Below, piece after piece: positions 27,658-37,309 of a stretch of DNA of 52,810 nt; within the stretch, counting starts at the first letter, position 1; each line of letters opens with the position of its first letter. The translations under genes were made by a program, and so were the position numbers. The DNA lies in NCBI GenBank assembly GCA_012270385.1, contig JAAXIK010000274.1, positions 1-52,810 of the forward strand, in the 5' to 3' direction. The notes under the pieces are model-generated. The model did not search any database, had not been told where the DNA came from, and saw only the letters and a program-made list of their open reading frames with translations. This stretch comes from Rubripirellula sp. Its GTDB lineage: Bacteria; Planctomycetota; Planctomycetia; Pirellulales; Pirellulaceae.

Positions 27658-30012
27658 TTAATTGCGCGTTTGATTCATAGCTCGACGGAACTCGTTGAAT
27701 GCGTCGCGGTATGCAGCGGGCACGGGTTGAGATGGAGCGGAATCAATCAGGGATCCAAGAGAATCTTCGCTTTCTGTTATTCTTGATGCTCCATCGCTAG
27801 GCGATCTCAATCCCAAACTCTTCAAGGTTTGATCCAATTCGTCATTTCCTTCGCTTCCTGCAGTGTTAGGTAGCTCACGTATCTTGTTCCAACGATCAAC
27901 GAATTCGTTGAGATCTTTCTCGCTCCACTGGAGCTCTTGCAGAAGATCTTGATTGGGTTGGTCACGCGTCCGTTCTAGGTAATCCAGAACGAGGTCCGTG
28001 GCTTTTTTGGCGTATTCAAGATCCACTTCATCTGGTGGTTGAGGATTTGCAAGGGAACCATCTCCAAAAATCTCGTCGCCCTGTGTTGGTGACGTATCCG
28101 ATCTTTCACTATTCGTTTGATCGCCAATTTCTCCCGTCTTATCCTTAGGTGAGTCGGAACCGCTGTCCCCATTTTGTTTTTTTTCCGAGTCCCCGCTGGT
28201 AGGTTTTTTGTCATTTGAATCTGTGGTGGATGTCTCGCTTTCGTTTGGCGTCTCTTTTCCACTTGGCGAGTCATTTGCCGACTGAGAGTCCTTGGTTTTT
28301 TGAGTATTGGATTCCCCCTGCTGCGTCGATCCATCGTTTGAAGAATCGTTGCCATTGCTTTGTGATGGTTTTTGTCCATCACTCGAGTTCTGTTGGTCCT
28401 TGGTGGAAGGGTTCTCGCCTTTCGAATCACTGTCATTTGAGCTGCTGGAATTTTCTTCATCAGCAGTTTCGGATGTGCCGTCGCTCAAGCCTTGGGACTG
28501 CTCCGTGGTAGAAGCAGATTCCGATTGACTCTCTTGACCGAGGCGATTTTCATTCGTTGAAGACTCGTTTGCATCCGATGCGTCAGTGGATGACTCGGAA
28601 GGCTGTCTACTGTCTTTGGGCTCGCTTGAGTCACTCGAGTCTGAGTCTCCACCCGGATCTGGGTCTCCAGCCGACTTGTTTCTGTCTTTGTTTTCTAGGA
28701 AATCTCGAATGCGTTCAAATGCTTCGCCATCGTGATCGGGTTTACGCTTTGGCTGTGATCCTGCATCACTTTGGTTTGAATCTTGGGAAGCATTTTCAGG
28801 GAGGGTTTGATCTTGAGAGTTCTCAGAATCTGCTTCAGTTGACGCGGTCTGATCGCCTTCGGAGCTGGAAGTTGGGTTGTCTGACTGATCAGAGCTACGA
28901 CCCTGCCCCGGATTCGAATCCTGTGATGTGTCATTTGGATTCGTCGGGGCGAGTTGGTTTTCTTGATTTGAATCCGAGTTGCTTTGTATGGGTTCGGCGT
29001 CCGCTTGTTGTGGCTGACTCTCTGACGTCATACCACCGTTCTGTTCGGAAGACACATTAGTGGATTCATCTTCGGAGGCTTGGTCTTCTTGGCCGGCCTG
29101 AGTTTTCGATTCTGATGGATCACCCTGACTGGTGCCTTGGTTCGAATGATCGTTGGAAGCATTGGCATCACCCGTAGGATTAGACGATTGGTTATCAGTT
29201 CCTGTCTGAGTGTCGTTGTTTGATCCGTTCCCCGAAGAGCCCTCCGAGGAGTCCTCAGTGTCGTTTGGCATATCGGATGTCGACGAGTCTGATGAAGGAT
29301 CGCCATTCTTTGGATTGCCATTCTGTTGACTTGCATCCCCTGATCCGGAACCACCTGCGCCGGATTCGTCCGCTCCCTGTTCTCCCTCAGATTGGGTTGA
29401 GGGCTTGCTTGGGTTGGACTGAGGGTTAGATAGTCCATCTGCTTCTGGATCATCTTCAGCGGGTAGACTGCTCGGCGCTGTAACTCTCAAACGAATGGGG
29501 TCGGTGCGGGTCACGTTGGGTTGCAAAATCGCTGGAGAAGTTCCAGGTTGATCATCCCTTCGATTGTCAGTCGCGATACCAATCAGTTCGATTGTGTCTC
29601 CGATCTTAAGATTGAATTCCTCGGGACGGATCGGGATACTGACGAGTTGACGCCCTAATTTTCCAGCACGATTTTCCCACAGCACGGGTACCAGCTCGCG
29701 TTGATTACCGTAGTTGATCTGCAGTTCGATGCGGCTTAGTCCAAAGTCAGGATCTGAAGCATGTAATTCAACCCTCTGTTGTGCGTTGAATGGGACATCC
29801 TTCGGCGTTTTGGCTGGAAGCGTGATAGCGATTTCGGGCGGGATATCCGCGAGAACATCGATGGGATAAATAATAGGATCGATGTTTTCCTGATTCACCT
29901 CGTCCCAGACTAAAATTCTGTAGGACTCTTTAGCTCGGGTTCCGGGGAGATTTGAATCGGTACGGACTGCAAATTTCGCTGAAAGTCCTTTTCCTGTTGA
30001 ATCAATTGACAT
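27658..30012 (-). CDS. C-terminal part of giant membrane-anchored protein (after in-frame TAG)
   Basis: A 784-aa open frame beginning at the first ATG after an in-frame TAG at 30052-30054. It shares its frame with the 30052-31155 reading frame, and there is no ribosome site before its ATG, so it is very likely the continuation of that gene. It begins with beta-rich Ig-like repeats ([33 protein letters not shown]). About 450 residues (roughly 190-640) are extremely rich in Ser, Asp, Asn, Gln, Gly and Thr and should be disordered. A folded helical end follows ([26 protein letters not shown], then [13 protein letters not shown]). The layout is that of long planctomycete proteins of the DUF4175-like type. 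Function is unknown. Confidence 0.75.
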   Translation of the reverse strand: MSIDSTGKGLSAKFAVRTDSNLPGTRAKESYRILVWDEVNQENIDPIIYPIDVLADIPPEIAITLPAKTPKDVPFNAQQRVELHASDPDFGLSRIELQINYGNQRELVPVLWENRAGKLGRQLVSIPIRPEEFNLKIGDTIELIGIATDNRRDDQPGTSPAILQPNVTRTDPIRLRVTAPSSLPAEDDPEADGLSNPQSNPSKPSTQSEGEQGADESGAGGSGSGDASQQNGNPKNGDPSSDSSTSDMPNDTEDSSEGSSGNGSNNDTQTGTDNQSSNPTGDANASNDHSNQGTSQGDPSESKTQAGQEDQASEDESTNVSSEQNGGMTSESQPQQADAEPIQSNSDSNQENQLAPTNPNDTSQDSNPGQGRSSDQSDNPTSSSEGDQTASTEADSENSQDQTLPENASQDSNQSDAGSQPKRKPDHDGEAFERIRDFLENKDRNKSAGDPDPGGDSDSSDSSEPKDSRQPSESSTDASDANESSTNENRLGQESQSESASTTEQSQGLSDGTSETADEENSSSSNDSDSKGENPSTKDQQNSSDGQKPSQSNGNDSSNDGSTQQGESNTQKTKDSQSANDSPSGKETPNESETSTTDSNDKKPTSGDSEKKQNGDSGSDSPKDKTGEIGDQTNSERSDTSPTQGDEIFGDGSLANPQPPDEVDLEYAKKATDLVLDYLERTRDQPNQDLLQELQWSEKDLNEFVDRWNKIRELPNTAGSEGNDELDQTLKSLGLRSPSDGASRITESEDSLGSLIDSAPSQPVPAAYRDAFNEFRRAMNQTRN
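28083..29448 (-). repeat. Low-complexity Ser/Asp/Asn/Gln/Gly coding segment
   Basis: About 1.36 kb encoding a near-continuous low-complexity chain with short recurring patterns such as SNP, SDSS, NGD, TQ and SSDG. Long frames on the other five phases here are consequences of the biased codons and are not genes. Confidence 0.85.
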
Positions 30013-30051
30013 TTCAACAACGCCTGCGGTGGCTTGAAGGCGCTCCCCAAC

Positions 30052-31155
30052 CTAGGCTGGGGTGAGCTCAATCTTGGCTCGTTTTACCGGCGGGTTGACT
30101 AGGGCAGGGCTCTCGAGATTTGTTCCATCTGTGGCCTGTGTCGCGCCTAGCGTTTTGGAATAATTTCCCAAACGAGTGTACTTGGGCGGGGAATAGTTGA
30201 TTCTGTCGATGGCAACAACGGGTGCATCTTGGACACTCAAGGTGTAAGGCCCCGCTGATGCATCACCGGCAATCACTTCATAATGGATGACACGGGCAGA
30301 TGTGTAGGGAACGGCAAGGGTTCCGACGTAATGATTGACTTCCTTGTCATAGATGAGTTCAAACTGATCTTGTTTCGTTACCGAATTCCACACACAGGTG
30401 ACAGCCTCGTTGGCGTAAAGTCCTTGAATGCTTGCTTGAATATCTATCGATTGACCTGCAGTCACCTCAGCGTCGCCCGGAAGGACCTGATCGATGAGGA
30501 CACGCTGCGGAGCATCGATATTTGCAAGAGGCGCACCCAGTCTCATCATCGCTTGGACACTGCTCTTGGGTGAGATCAAAACATAGGCCACCAATAAAGC
30601 AAGACTGCTGATTGAGATCAGCCACCACTTCACCGTGCCCGTGACCTCGGTTGGGAGCGCATCGTGGCCACGAAGTTGCTTCCCGGTGGAAGAAGCAAGG
30701 CTGCGAAGCACTCCAAAGCCAAGCTTATCTTTTTTGGATTCATTCCTCAGTGTTAGATAACTGAGTAGTGACTGTCTTGCATTGGGAAGATCTTTTTCCA
30801 ACGCCCTCGCAGCATACTCAGGAGTGATAGTGCTACCTAAGATGGGCATCAGGTGACGCAGTAAGTATTCGATTGCTACCGTGACAAGTAAGCCAAACGC
30901 CAAGCAGCGCAGGATGGGACCTGGGGAATAGATCCATTGATCAAGTACAAGCCAACTGATGATGAGTACATTGATACGGACAACCAAGCCTAGGAATTTT
31001 CTGATGAATTCTGCTCGCCATAGCGCTCGGCAGGATTCGTCAATCCTTGAATCGATGAATTGATCCAACGTGGAGGTGTCTGTGCGTTTCCACTGTTGAG
31101 GTGCCTCTTCGGGACCGAGGTCGTTCTTTCGGTGGTGAGAGGGGGCCGCAGACAT
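30052..31155 (-). pseudogene. N-terminal part of the giant membrane protein, ended by in-frame TAG
   Basis: A 367-codon frame encoding a Lys/Arg-rich start, TLDQFIDSRIDESCRALW, then two close membrane helices (about 55-72 and 83-97), a cytoplasmic helical segment (YAARALEKDLPNARQSLLSYL), a third helix (about 178-194) and the first Ig-like beta domains. It stops at TAG (30054-30052), but the same frame continues [15 protein letters not shown] and into the 784-aa frame, which completes the interrupted beta domain. Proteins of this layout run through this point in one chain. A C-to-T change of CAG would create this TAG. It is called a pseudogene provisionally; readthrough or a base error would make it a functional 1165-codon gene. 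Confidence 0.72.
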
Positions 31156-31814
31156 TCACTTTCTCTCGTTTAATGACTCAGAGGTCTCTACATTATAATT
31201 TTACGGAGGCATCCAAGCATCAGAAACCCAATCGAGTTTCACATTTTGAATTCAGATTTCCGGCAGGATTCTCACTTTTGAAACGGGTTATGTGAGACCT
31301 CTGCTTTGTTTTATCGGCCATCACAGGTGTGGGGCATTTACAAAACGCGTGGGTGCTGGGGAAACCTGCAAACTAGGTGTCTGGTTCGAGTTCTCGCCCC
31401 TGAAAACCGGTTCTGGATCTGACGAAGGCTGTTTTTTCGATCGCGTCCGCCAATTCTCTGATGTCAAATTACAATAGATTTTGGGTGCGCAAGGCACTCG
31501 GGCCGTGTCTGCAATCCACGGCATATCCACTGGCTCTGTCCCGCAAGGCCCCAGTTTTCTCGAGTTTCACGCATCCGGTGACCCCGAATCCTCCCAGCCA
31601 AGCACCTGCGAGGATTTGCCAGTAGTCCAGAATATTTCATGAAGGACTCCTCGGTTCGTTGTAGGAATAGGTTGCTCGAAAGCATCCTTAGCTCTGCTTT
31701 CTACCGGTATGTACAGCTTTTTACCTGCTTGTCCTACTACCTATGTTTGCGATCGCAGATCCTCTGTTAAACTAGATATCCGCATTTAGAAACACACCTC
31801 TTGGTGATCATAAA
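31156..31814. other. 659-base intergenic region between divergent genes
   Basis: It holds the promoters for the giant membrane protein (minus) and the HTH-like protein (plus). The only candidate gene is the small minus-strand frame at 31464-31640. The GC-rich middle (about 31480-31610) can form short hairpins, but I could not match it to RNase P, SRP RNA, 6S or tmRNA signatures. Confidence 0.6.
31464..31640 (-). CDS. Possible small protein, 58 aa, or decayed lipoprotein gene
   Basis: The ATG at 31640 is preceded at 6 bases by a perfect GAGGAG, the main reason to list it. The resulting peptide (MKYSGLLANPRRCLAG..) is basic and has no recognised features. In the next frame, the same bases encode a hydrophobic stretch ending in a lipobox-like GVTGC, but a TGA lies before it and no start is available. 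A frameshifted small lipoprotein gene would explain both observations. Confidence 0.35.
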   Translation of the reverse strand: MKYSGLLANPRRCLAGRIRGHRMRETRENWGLAGQSQWICRGLQTRPECLAHPKSIVI

Positions 31815-32960
31815 ATGAGATATGCATTCCGTTTGGCGGAGTTGTTGGGTCACACCCCTGACCGTCGCAAGCGTCCCGGTACGATCAAATCCATCGTCGA
31901 GCACACCGGCCTCGACCGACATCAAGTTGCCTCATTGCTTAAAAATGAAGCGAAATATATCCCGCTTGATGCGCTTTCAAGAATTTGTGACTACTTAATC
32001 GATCACGGCTACTCCACCGCGGAGCAACTACCCGGAGCCCTGTTCGCGGTGAATGCTGAGAACTTTTGGGAACTGCTGGCCAGGCGGGGGGAAATCGAGA
32101 TTGTTCTTGGAGTGCGACAGGCGCCCACAACACAGTCAGCAGACAACGCGACGGTGGTTGCAAGTGATGCAGTCTTGTTTGGGGAATTGCTTAATGGGGT
32201 TTCCACCCTTGGAGGTGTAGCCAAGCACCAAGGATCATCGGAACAAGAGGACGGCAAACTACTCCAACCCCCCATGCCAGATCGAATACAACAGTCGTTG
32301 GTGTGGAGTCCAGGAGAGGTCTCTCTGGAGGACGCACGTGCTCGAGCAAGCGAAGTGTTTGAAGGTTTTGTGGATGCTCAGGGTGATCGGGGCATGGTTT
32401 GTATTGGCAGCGTAAAGAGCAATCCTGTCGTTGAGCTGCTCTTTGCTGATGCATTTGGCTGCACACCTTTTGTGACCGAGGACGATGTGGACGATGTCTC
32501 CGCACGGTCTTGCCCTTTCTTTCTCAGGTATCGCGATAGTGACCCGAAACCCGATGGCGCTTCGGCTGGAACTCGGTTGAGTAAAAATGAAGACGCGCCC
32601 GAGCCTGGTTTCTATTACGAAAAGGATGATGGGACTTGGGCGTACGCCGGAGGAAAGAATCAGGATACTGCCCTTGTCTTCTATTTGTTCAGAGAAGCTT
32701 TGGGTCGGCTTGATATGGTTCTTAGTGGATTTTCCGGAAGAGCGACCCGATTACTTGCTAAGACACTCGCCATTCGCGGTGAGGAATTCTGGCCGCCTGT
32801 CTACGAGGAAGCTGGATTGCAGATGGGAGCTTATCTCGTGCAGTACGAAAACACGGAAACCAACCCGAATCGGGATGATCTGCTCTTTAATTCAGGCGGA
32901 GCCGTTAAGATTATGCCCCTACCCAAAAATGCGATTGCTCGGCGTATGGCACGTCGGTAA
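31815..32960 (+). CDS. Protein with N-terminal HTH-like domain, 381 aa
   Basis: The first 70 residues resemble a lambda-repressor/XRE-type helix-turn-helix (GTIKSIVEHTGLDRHQVASLLKNEAKYIPLDALSRICDYLIDHG), suggesting DNA binding. The remainder (75-381) is not recognised: it includes a stretch that may be a Rossmann-like or domain-binding fold (VVASDAVLFGELLNGV, GMVCIGSVKSNPVVELLFADAFG) and a conserved-looking FSGRATRLLAKTLAIRGEEFWPP. No signal peptide is present. Its own upstream region is long, which suits autoregulation. It converges on the hydrolase gene at 33002. Stop is TAA. The transcription-factor role is an inference from the N-terminus only. Confidence 0.72.
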   Translation: MRYAFRLAELLGHTPDRRKRPGTIKSIVEHTGLDRHQVASLLKNEAKYIPLDALSRICDYLIDHGYSTAEQLPGALFAVNAENFWELLARRGEIEIVLGVRQAPTTQSADNATVVASDAVLFGELLNGVSTLGGVAKHQGSSEQEDGKLLQPPMPDRIQQSLVWSPGEVSLEDARARASEVFEGFVDAQGDRGMVCIGSVKSNPVVELLFADAFGCTPFVTEDDVDDVSARSCPFFLRYRDSDPKPDGASAGTRLSKNEDAPEPGFYYEKDDGTWAYAGGKNQDTALVFYLFREALGRLDMVLSGFSGRATRLLAKTLAIRGEEFWPPVYEEAGLQMGAYLVQYENTETNPNRDDLLFNSGGAVKIMPLPKNAIARRMARR

Positions 32961-33001
32961 CGGGCAGAACAAAATCTGATCGGAGTTAGCTGAGCAGGGA
33001 T

Positions 33002-35026
33002 TTACTGCTTCCATTGCCATTGCTCATCAAAGAAGCCTTCCAGGACTTTTTCTCCTGCAAAAATATCAGTAACGGTGCTATCGGTGCGAAGAATCGCCCA
33101 GTCCGGAAGCATCGCAATCTGCCTTGAGTTGCTCACATTGGAGAATTCACGAAAGGTCATCCCACTATTGATGACTAGGTATTTATCAGGATTAGCTGGA
33201 TTGGGATAACAAAGCGTTGCAACGTGTGTATCTGCGTCGAATCTATGGGACGGGAGGGAAATGGATTCTTGGTCCCAGCGTATTGGCAGATCAGATTTGA
33301 TCTTCTTAAGGAAAAGATTCCCAGTGAAGTCACCAAAGCAAATGAGATGATTCTCTTTAATCATTGATTCAGTAAGATCGATGTCTTGAACAACTCGAAT
33401 GTCGCCACGCATGAGAGTTCTCCAGCGATGTTTTGCATATTCAAACTCACGCTCAATCCATTTTTGCGTGGCATCGTGTCCATTAAGTTCGCTGGGTGCA
33501 ACAAAAAGAAACCGATCACAGAATGCATCATCGATTGGACCTTGAAGACCCGGACGCTTTCTGAGCGACGTATCGACCTCGTTGAGCTCTTGCCATTGTT
33601 CTCGTTTGATGAATTCAACTTGCAGGCCGGGTGCGACGTTCCTATCGGAAACCTCAATCAACTCTCCGTCAATGACGACTTGGATTTTCTGGCTGAGTTG
33701 AGGCCATCCTGAATCGCGAAAATTCAATTTCAGACGCGTTATACCTTCCGTTGAAATTACAATCTGTTGGTTGTCGGTGATGCGAGCTCCGGCTTGACTG
33801 AAAATCCAATGTTCTTTGAGTCCAGTGATTTCTAGCCAATCTGCTTTCCAATACCGCAGTGTGCAGGTGGTGAAATTAATTTCACGTCGCGGGCTCTCGT
33901 TAGGCTCAGAAGCCAAACGGTTAAGAGATCCCTCAATCTTGAGTGCGCTATCGGTATCAATCTTATGCCCCATATTCCTTCCGATGATATGGGTAACCGG
34001 GATTTCCGATTTTTCCGCCTGTTCAACCACTCGATCCGCTGCTTGCCGCTGCTTATCCAGTTCCCCACTGTAGGCGACTGTGGGCACGTTTCTGAGATTC
34101 CCGACCCATGGTAGCACGTCATACCAATTGAGTAGCTTCTGTTGAGTTGGGGTGATGGCGAAGGGAGTTTCCTCTTTCCAGCCCTGATAGATCAATGTGT
34201 CGACAAAGCCAGCTCCCGGGTTCGCAGCGAACCAGTTTGCCGGTTGGTGGACGGCCATGTGCCAGCAGCCTGCTCCACCCATTGAAAAGCCACGTATAGA
34301 AATTTTCGATGAATCAATGTTGGCAATCTTTTTGAGATGCTCAATCGCTTCGTTCACGTCAGTTTCACCTGCAAATTTGAAGGCATTGCAGTGCCTACCA
34401 AATGGGTGCAGAACCAAGGTGTTCTTAGGTGCATATTGCCCAACGCGTTCTAGACGCTCGGCTAGAAATGCGATTTCGGTTTTATTGTCACCCCTTCCGT
34501 GCAGCCATACATCGAGTCGATAGGGAATTTCGGAATCGGGTTGATATCCAACCGGTAGCACGATCCCGTAAGGCTGTATGGAATCATCTAGACGTGATCG
34601 AAATCCGCCAGCTAGTGGCATCGGGGAATCGATGACTTTCTCAGTTAGTCCTAAAAGTTGTAACCCAGATGAGCCGGTGGCGAGTGATGCCAATCGCCGT
34701 TCGGCTTGATCAAGGAGCTTGTTGGCAGCATCGACGTCTTTTTCCCGGTAAAACCCATCTTCGGTAAGTGCAAGATCGACTGCCCTAATCAGGACATCAA
34801 CATCACCGATCCAATTCTTTCCCACACTCTTCGAGAGCAATTGGCTCCGAACAGATAGGTCGCGTACCCGTTTTGTCAGCACTAGACGGGAGGAATCGCT
34901 GATTGAGATTCCTTTGGGTGGAAGCTGCTTGTAGCTCTGGGCGGGAAGGAGCTGTCTGTCCAGGTTGTTGATCACCAAGGTCAGTAGACAGGACAGTAGT
35001 ACGTGATGCGGAAAAATGGGTTGCAA
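33002..35026 (-). CDS. Exported alpha/beta hydrolase (prolyl oligopeptidase/PHB-depolymerase-like)
   Basis: A 674-aa secreted protein. The start is TTG at 35026 with AGGAG 9 bases upstream. A signal peptide covers about residues 1-30. After a helical linker, a hydrolase domain (about 140-390) has YGIVLPVGYQP, VWLHGRG, and the nucleophile elbow RGFSMGGAGCWHMAVH, with the likely His in GRNMGHKID. The C-terminal 280 residues form a beta-rich region and a second alpha/beta-like unit (LICFGDFTGNLFLKKI, YLVINSGMTFREFSNV). Planctomycetes use such proteins on esters or peptides of algal polymers; the substrate here is unknown. Confidence 0.85.
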   Translation of the reverse strand: MQPIFPHHVLLSCLLTLVINNLDRQLLPAQSYKQLPPKGISISDSSRLVLTKRVRDLSVRSQLLSKSVGKNWIGDVDVLIRAVDLALTEDGFYREKDVDAANKLLDQAERRLASLATGSSGLQLLGLTEKVIDSPMPLAGGFRSRLDDSIQPYGIVLPVGYQPDSEIPYRLDVWLHGRGDNKTEIAFLAERLERVGQYAPKNTLVLHPFGRHCNAFKFAGETDVNEAIEHLKKIANIDSSKISIRGFSMGGAGCWHMAVHQPANWFAANPGAGFVDTLIYQGWKEETPFAITPTQQKLLNWYDVLPWVGNLRNVPTVAYSGELDKQRQAADRVVEQAEKSEIPVTHIIGRNMGHKIDTDSALKIEGSLNRLASEPNESPRREINFTTCTLRYWKADWLEITGLKEHWIFSQAGARITDNQQIVISTEGITRLKLNFRDSGWPQLSQKIQVVIDGELIEVSDRNVAPGLQVEFIKREQWQELNEVDTSLRKRPGLQGPIDDAFCDRFLFVAPSELNGHDATQKWIEREFEYAKHRWRTLMRGDIRVVQDIDLTESMIKENHLICFGDFTGNLFLKKIKSDLPIRWDQESISLPSHRFDADTHVATLCYPNPANPDKYLVINSGMTFREFSNVSNSRQIAMLPDWAILRTDSTVTDIFAGEKVLEGFFDEQWQWKQ

Positions 35027-35093
35027 CTTGGCTATCTCCTAGACTGGTTCGGAACCGCAATATCATACGCTTTTTGGCACAGGCTTCACCGTT

Positions 35094-36665
35094 ATGGTTA
35101 GAAAAAAGCAATTCAGAAATCTTATCATTGTTTTCGGCGATCAACTCAATCACGACTCGGCAGCATTTGATGGATTTGATCCGAACTTAGACCAAGTGTG
35201 GATGGCTGAAGCCGCGGGAGAGGCAACCCATGTTTGGAATCATAAGTATCGCTTGGTCGGTTTCTTTGCACCCATGCGACACTTTCGGGACGAAATGTTG
35301 GCAGCGGGCAAGCAGGTGATCTACCATCAGTTAAGTTCGGACGCAGGCCAAGATGAAGGGGAGTCCCTCAGTGATTTATTACTTATCACCCTGAAACGAT
35401 TTTCGTTTGAGCGGGCGATCTTCGTTCAACCGGGAGACTTCCGGGTCCAACAATCGATGAAAGCTTGCATCAAGAAGGCCGGTGTGATTTGCGATGAGAG
35501 GGAGGATCGGACGTATTATTGCTCGTTGGATCGTTTCTCACGTTGGGCGGAGGGTCGCCGGTCTTTCGTGCTTGAGCAGTTCTATCGAGTCATGCGGAAA
35601 GAACACCGTGTCATGATGCAAGATGAAAAGACACCCACCGGGGATGCCTGGAATTTTGATAAGGATAATCGTGGTAAGTTTGGCAAATCGGGCCCCGGAG
35701 CCATTCCACCGGCACCTTCCTTCAAGCCAGATTCAATCACTGAGCAAGTGATGGATATGGTGGACTCAAGATTCAACGATCACCCGGGCAGGATGACAGA
35801 CTTTGATCTGCCTGTGACGCGTACTCAGGCATTGGAATTACTGGAAGATTTCGTTGTTCATCGCTTGCCCTTGTTTGGTACGTATCAGGACGCCATGTGG
35901 TCCGATCAACAGTTTCTTTATCACTCTCGATTGTCTCACGCTATGAATCTGAAATTGCTTTCACCTCGCGAGGTGGTGGAAGCTGCGGTGGAGCGTCTTG
36001 AAACGAGCCAAGCTCCCATTAATTCTGTGGAAGGATTTGTTAGGCAGATCCTTGGCTGGCGAGAATATGTCCGAGGGATTTACTGGACGCAGATGCCAGA
36101 GTACGCCCAGCTCAATGCTCTCGGGTGTGATTCAGATCAGAACGTACCGTCTTTCTTTTGGGACGGTGAAACAAAGATGGCATGTGTAGCAGACGCAATG
36201 AGGTTATTGATAGATACTGCCTATGCTCATCATATCCAACGATTGATGGTGCTTGGTCTCTACGCGCAGCTCCTGGGAGTCCATCCTCAGCACTTCAATG
36301 ACTGGCATCTTGCCATGTATGCTGACGCGATTGATTGGGTATCGCTACCCAATACCTTGGGGATGAGTCAGCATGCTGACGATGGAATTATGGCAACCAA
36401 GCCCTACTGTGCCAGTGGTGCCTATATCGATCGCATGGGTAATTTTTGTAAGGGTTGTATCTACTCGCCCAAGAAAGCGATCGGGGAGGATGCATGCCCC
36501 ATTACAACCCTTTACTGGGATTTTTTAGCGCGACACCGAGATCGTTTTAAGACCAACCATAGAATGGTGATGCAGTACAAAAATCTAGATCGAAAGGATC
36601 CAGTTGAGTTGGATCAGATCTTGAGCAGGGCACAGTTGATTAAATCAGGGGAATTGAAAGTTTAG
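35094..36665 (+). CDS. phrB: Fe-S bacterial cryptochrome/(6-4)-type photolyase
   Basis: A 523-aa FAD protein of the FeS-BCP group, characterised members of which repair (6-4) photoproducts with visible light. The N-terminal alpha/beta domain has LIIVFGDQLNHDS. The catalytic domain includes QFLYHSRLSHAMNLKLLSP, the FAD region VEGFVRQILGWREYVRG, AYAHHIQRLMVLGLYAQLLG and the WHLAMYADAIDWVSLPNTLGMSQHADDG motif. Four cysteines (KPYCASG, GNFCKGC and EDACP) fit the [4Fe-4S] ligands. It is divergent from the TTG-started hydrolase with only 67 bases between. Stop is TAG. Confidence 0.94.
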   Translation: MVRKKQFRNLIIVFGDQLNHDSAAFDGFDPNLDQVWMAEAAGEATHVWNHKYRLVGFFAPMRHFRDEMLAAGKQVIYHQLSSDAGQDEGESLSDLLLITLKRFSFERAIFVQPGDFRVQQSMKACIKKAGVICDEREDRTYYCSLDRFSRWAEGRRSFVLEQFYRVMRKEHRVMMQDEKTPTGDAWNFDKDNRGKFGKSGPGAIPPAPSFKPDSITEQVMDMVDSRFNDHPGRMTDFDLPVTRTQALELLEDFVVHRLPLFGTYQDAMWSDQQFLYHSRLSHAMNLKLLSPREVVEAAVERLETSQAPINSVEGFVRQILGWREYVRGIYWTQMPEYAQLNALGCDSDQNVPSFFWDGETKMACVADAMRLLIDTAYAHHIQRLMVLGLYAQLLGVHPQHFNDWHLAMYADAIDWVSLPNTLGMSQHADDGIMATKPYCASGAYIDRMGNFCKGCIYSPKKAIGEDACPITTLYWDFLARHRDRFKTNHRMVMQYKNLDRKDPVELDQILSRAQLIKSGELKV

Positions 36666-36749
36666 AGGTTGGACCATGGGTCGCAGCTTCCTCAATCTTT
36701 TCCGAACTAAGGATGTTAGATCACGACAGCTTGGCTTCAAGCTCATTCG

Positions 36750-37151
36750 CTACGGTTCAGACGTGGCGTTATCCATCAGATTCTTTACCGCTTTGATTAA
36801 TTCAGGCTCGATAATCAGAGCATCATCTGACTCGGCATCAAGAAGAATTCCGTAGTCTTTTGGTAGGTATTGCAAGAGTGCTTCACCTTCAATGATGATG
36901 CCATCAATTTCGTCATCAGCCGCGATCATCGTGTCTGCATCATCGACAAATGACTTGGCCACTTCGTTGGTGGAAAAAACAAGCAATGCTTCCATGTCTT
37001 CGATTTCAGCAACGAATGCACCAAAATCCTGTCCTTCATCATCTTCCGAATTACTGATCAAGATGAATTCGTTATCTTTGATAAGGGAAAGAAGTTGATT
37101 CACTTCGCGATCTGCAACAGCCTGTTGGATCGACTCGTTCAAGGTGCTCAT
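36750..37151 (-). CDS. SseB-like small protein
   Basis: A 133-aa acidic cytoplasmic protein. The layout (EVNQLLSLIKDNEFILISNSED, AEIEDMEALLVFSTNEVAKSFVDD, then GEALLQYLPKDYGILLDAESDD) matches the SseB N-terminal-type fold in which small alpha/beta proteins are built around LVFTSxxxA..F and LPKGxGLxLNPGS segments. Roles of such proteins are poorly known. It follows the 685-aa membrane protein gene on the same strand (158 bases between) and faces the photolyase. Stop is TAG. Confidence 0.7.
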   Translation of the reverse strand: MSTLNESIQQAVADREVNQLLSLIKDNEFILISNSEDDEGQDFGAFVAEIEDMEALLVFSTNEVAKSFVDDADTMIAADDEIDGIIIEGEALLQYLPKDYGILLDAESDDALIIEPELIKAVKNLMDNATSEP

Positions 37152-37309
37152 GGTTTTCTTGTTTTTCCAGCTAAACGTGAAGCTTTAGGTACTTACGGTA
37201 GTATATCGCTTTGCTTGAATCTCCGTTAGGTTGCCGTGTGGCTGCTTACGAATTTCCTCAAGCAACTCGTGTAAGATGAACGGTTCACCATCAAAGAAGC
37301 CATGGGAAC

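Noticed and set aside
27975-28460. 161-aa frame inside the low-complexity gene
   Set aside because: It is a shifted-frame shadow of the Ser/Asp-rich segment, rich in Arg and Thr without a fold.
31480-31610. Structured non-coding RNA in the GC-rich intergenic centre
   Set aside because: I checked for RNase P, SRP RNA, 6S and tmRNA core sequences and found none; only short local hairpins.
36730-36745. Hairpin AGCTTG/CAAGCT between the photolyase and SseB-like genes
   Set aside because: Six pairs without T run; may be chance.
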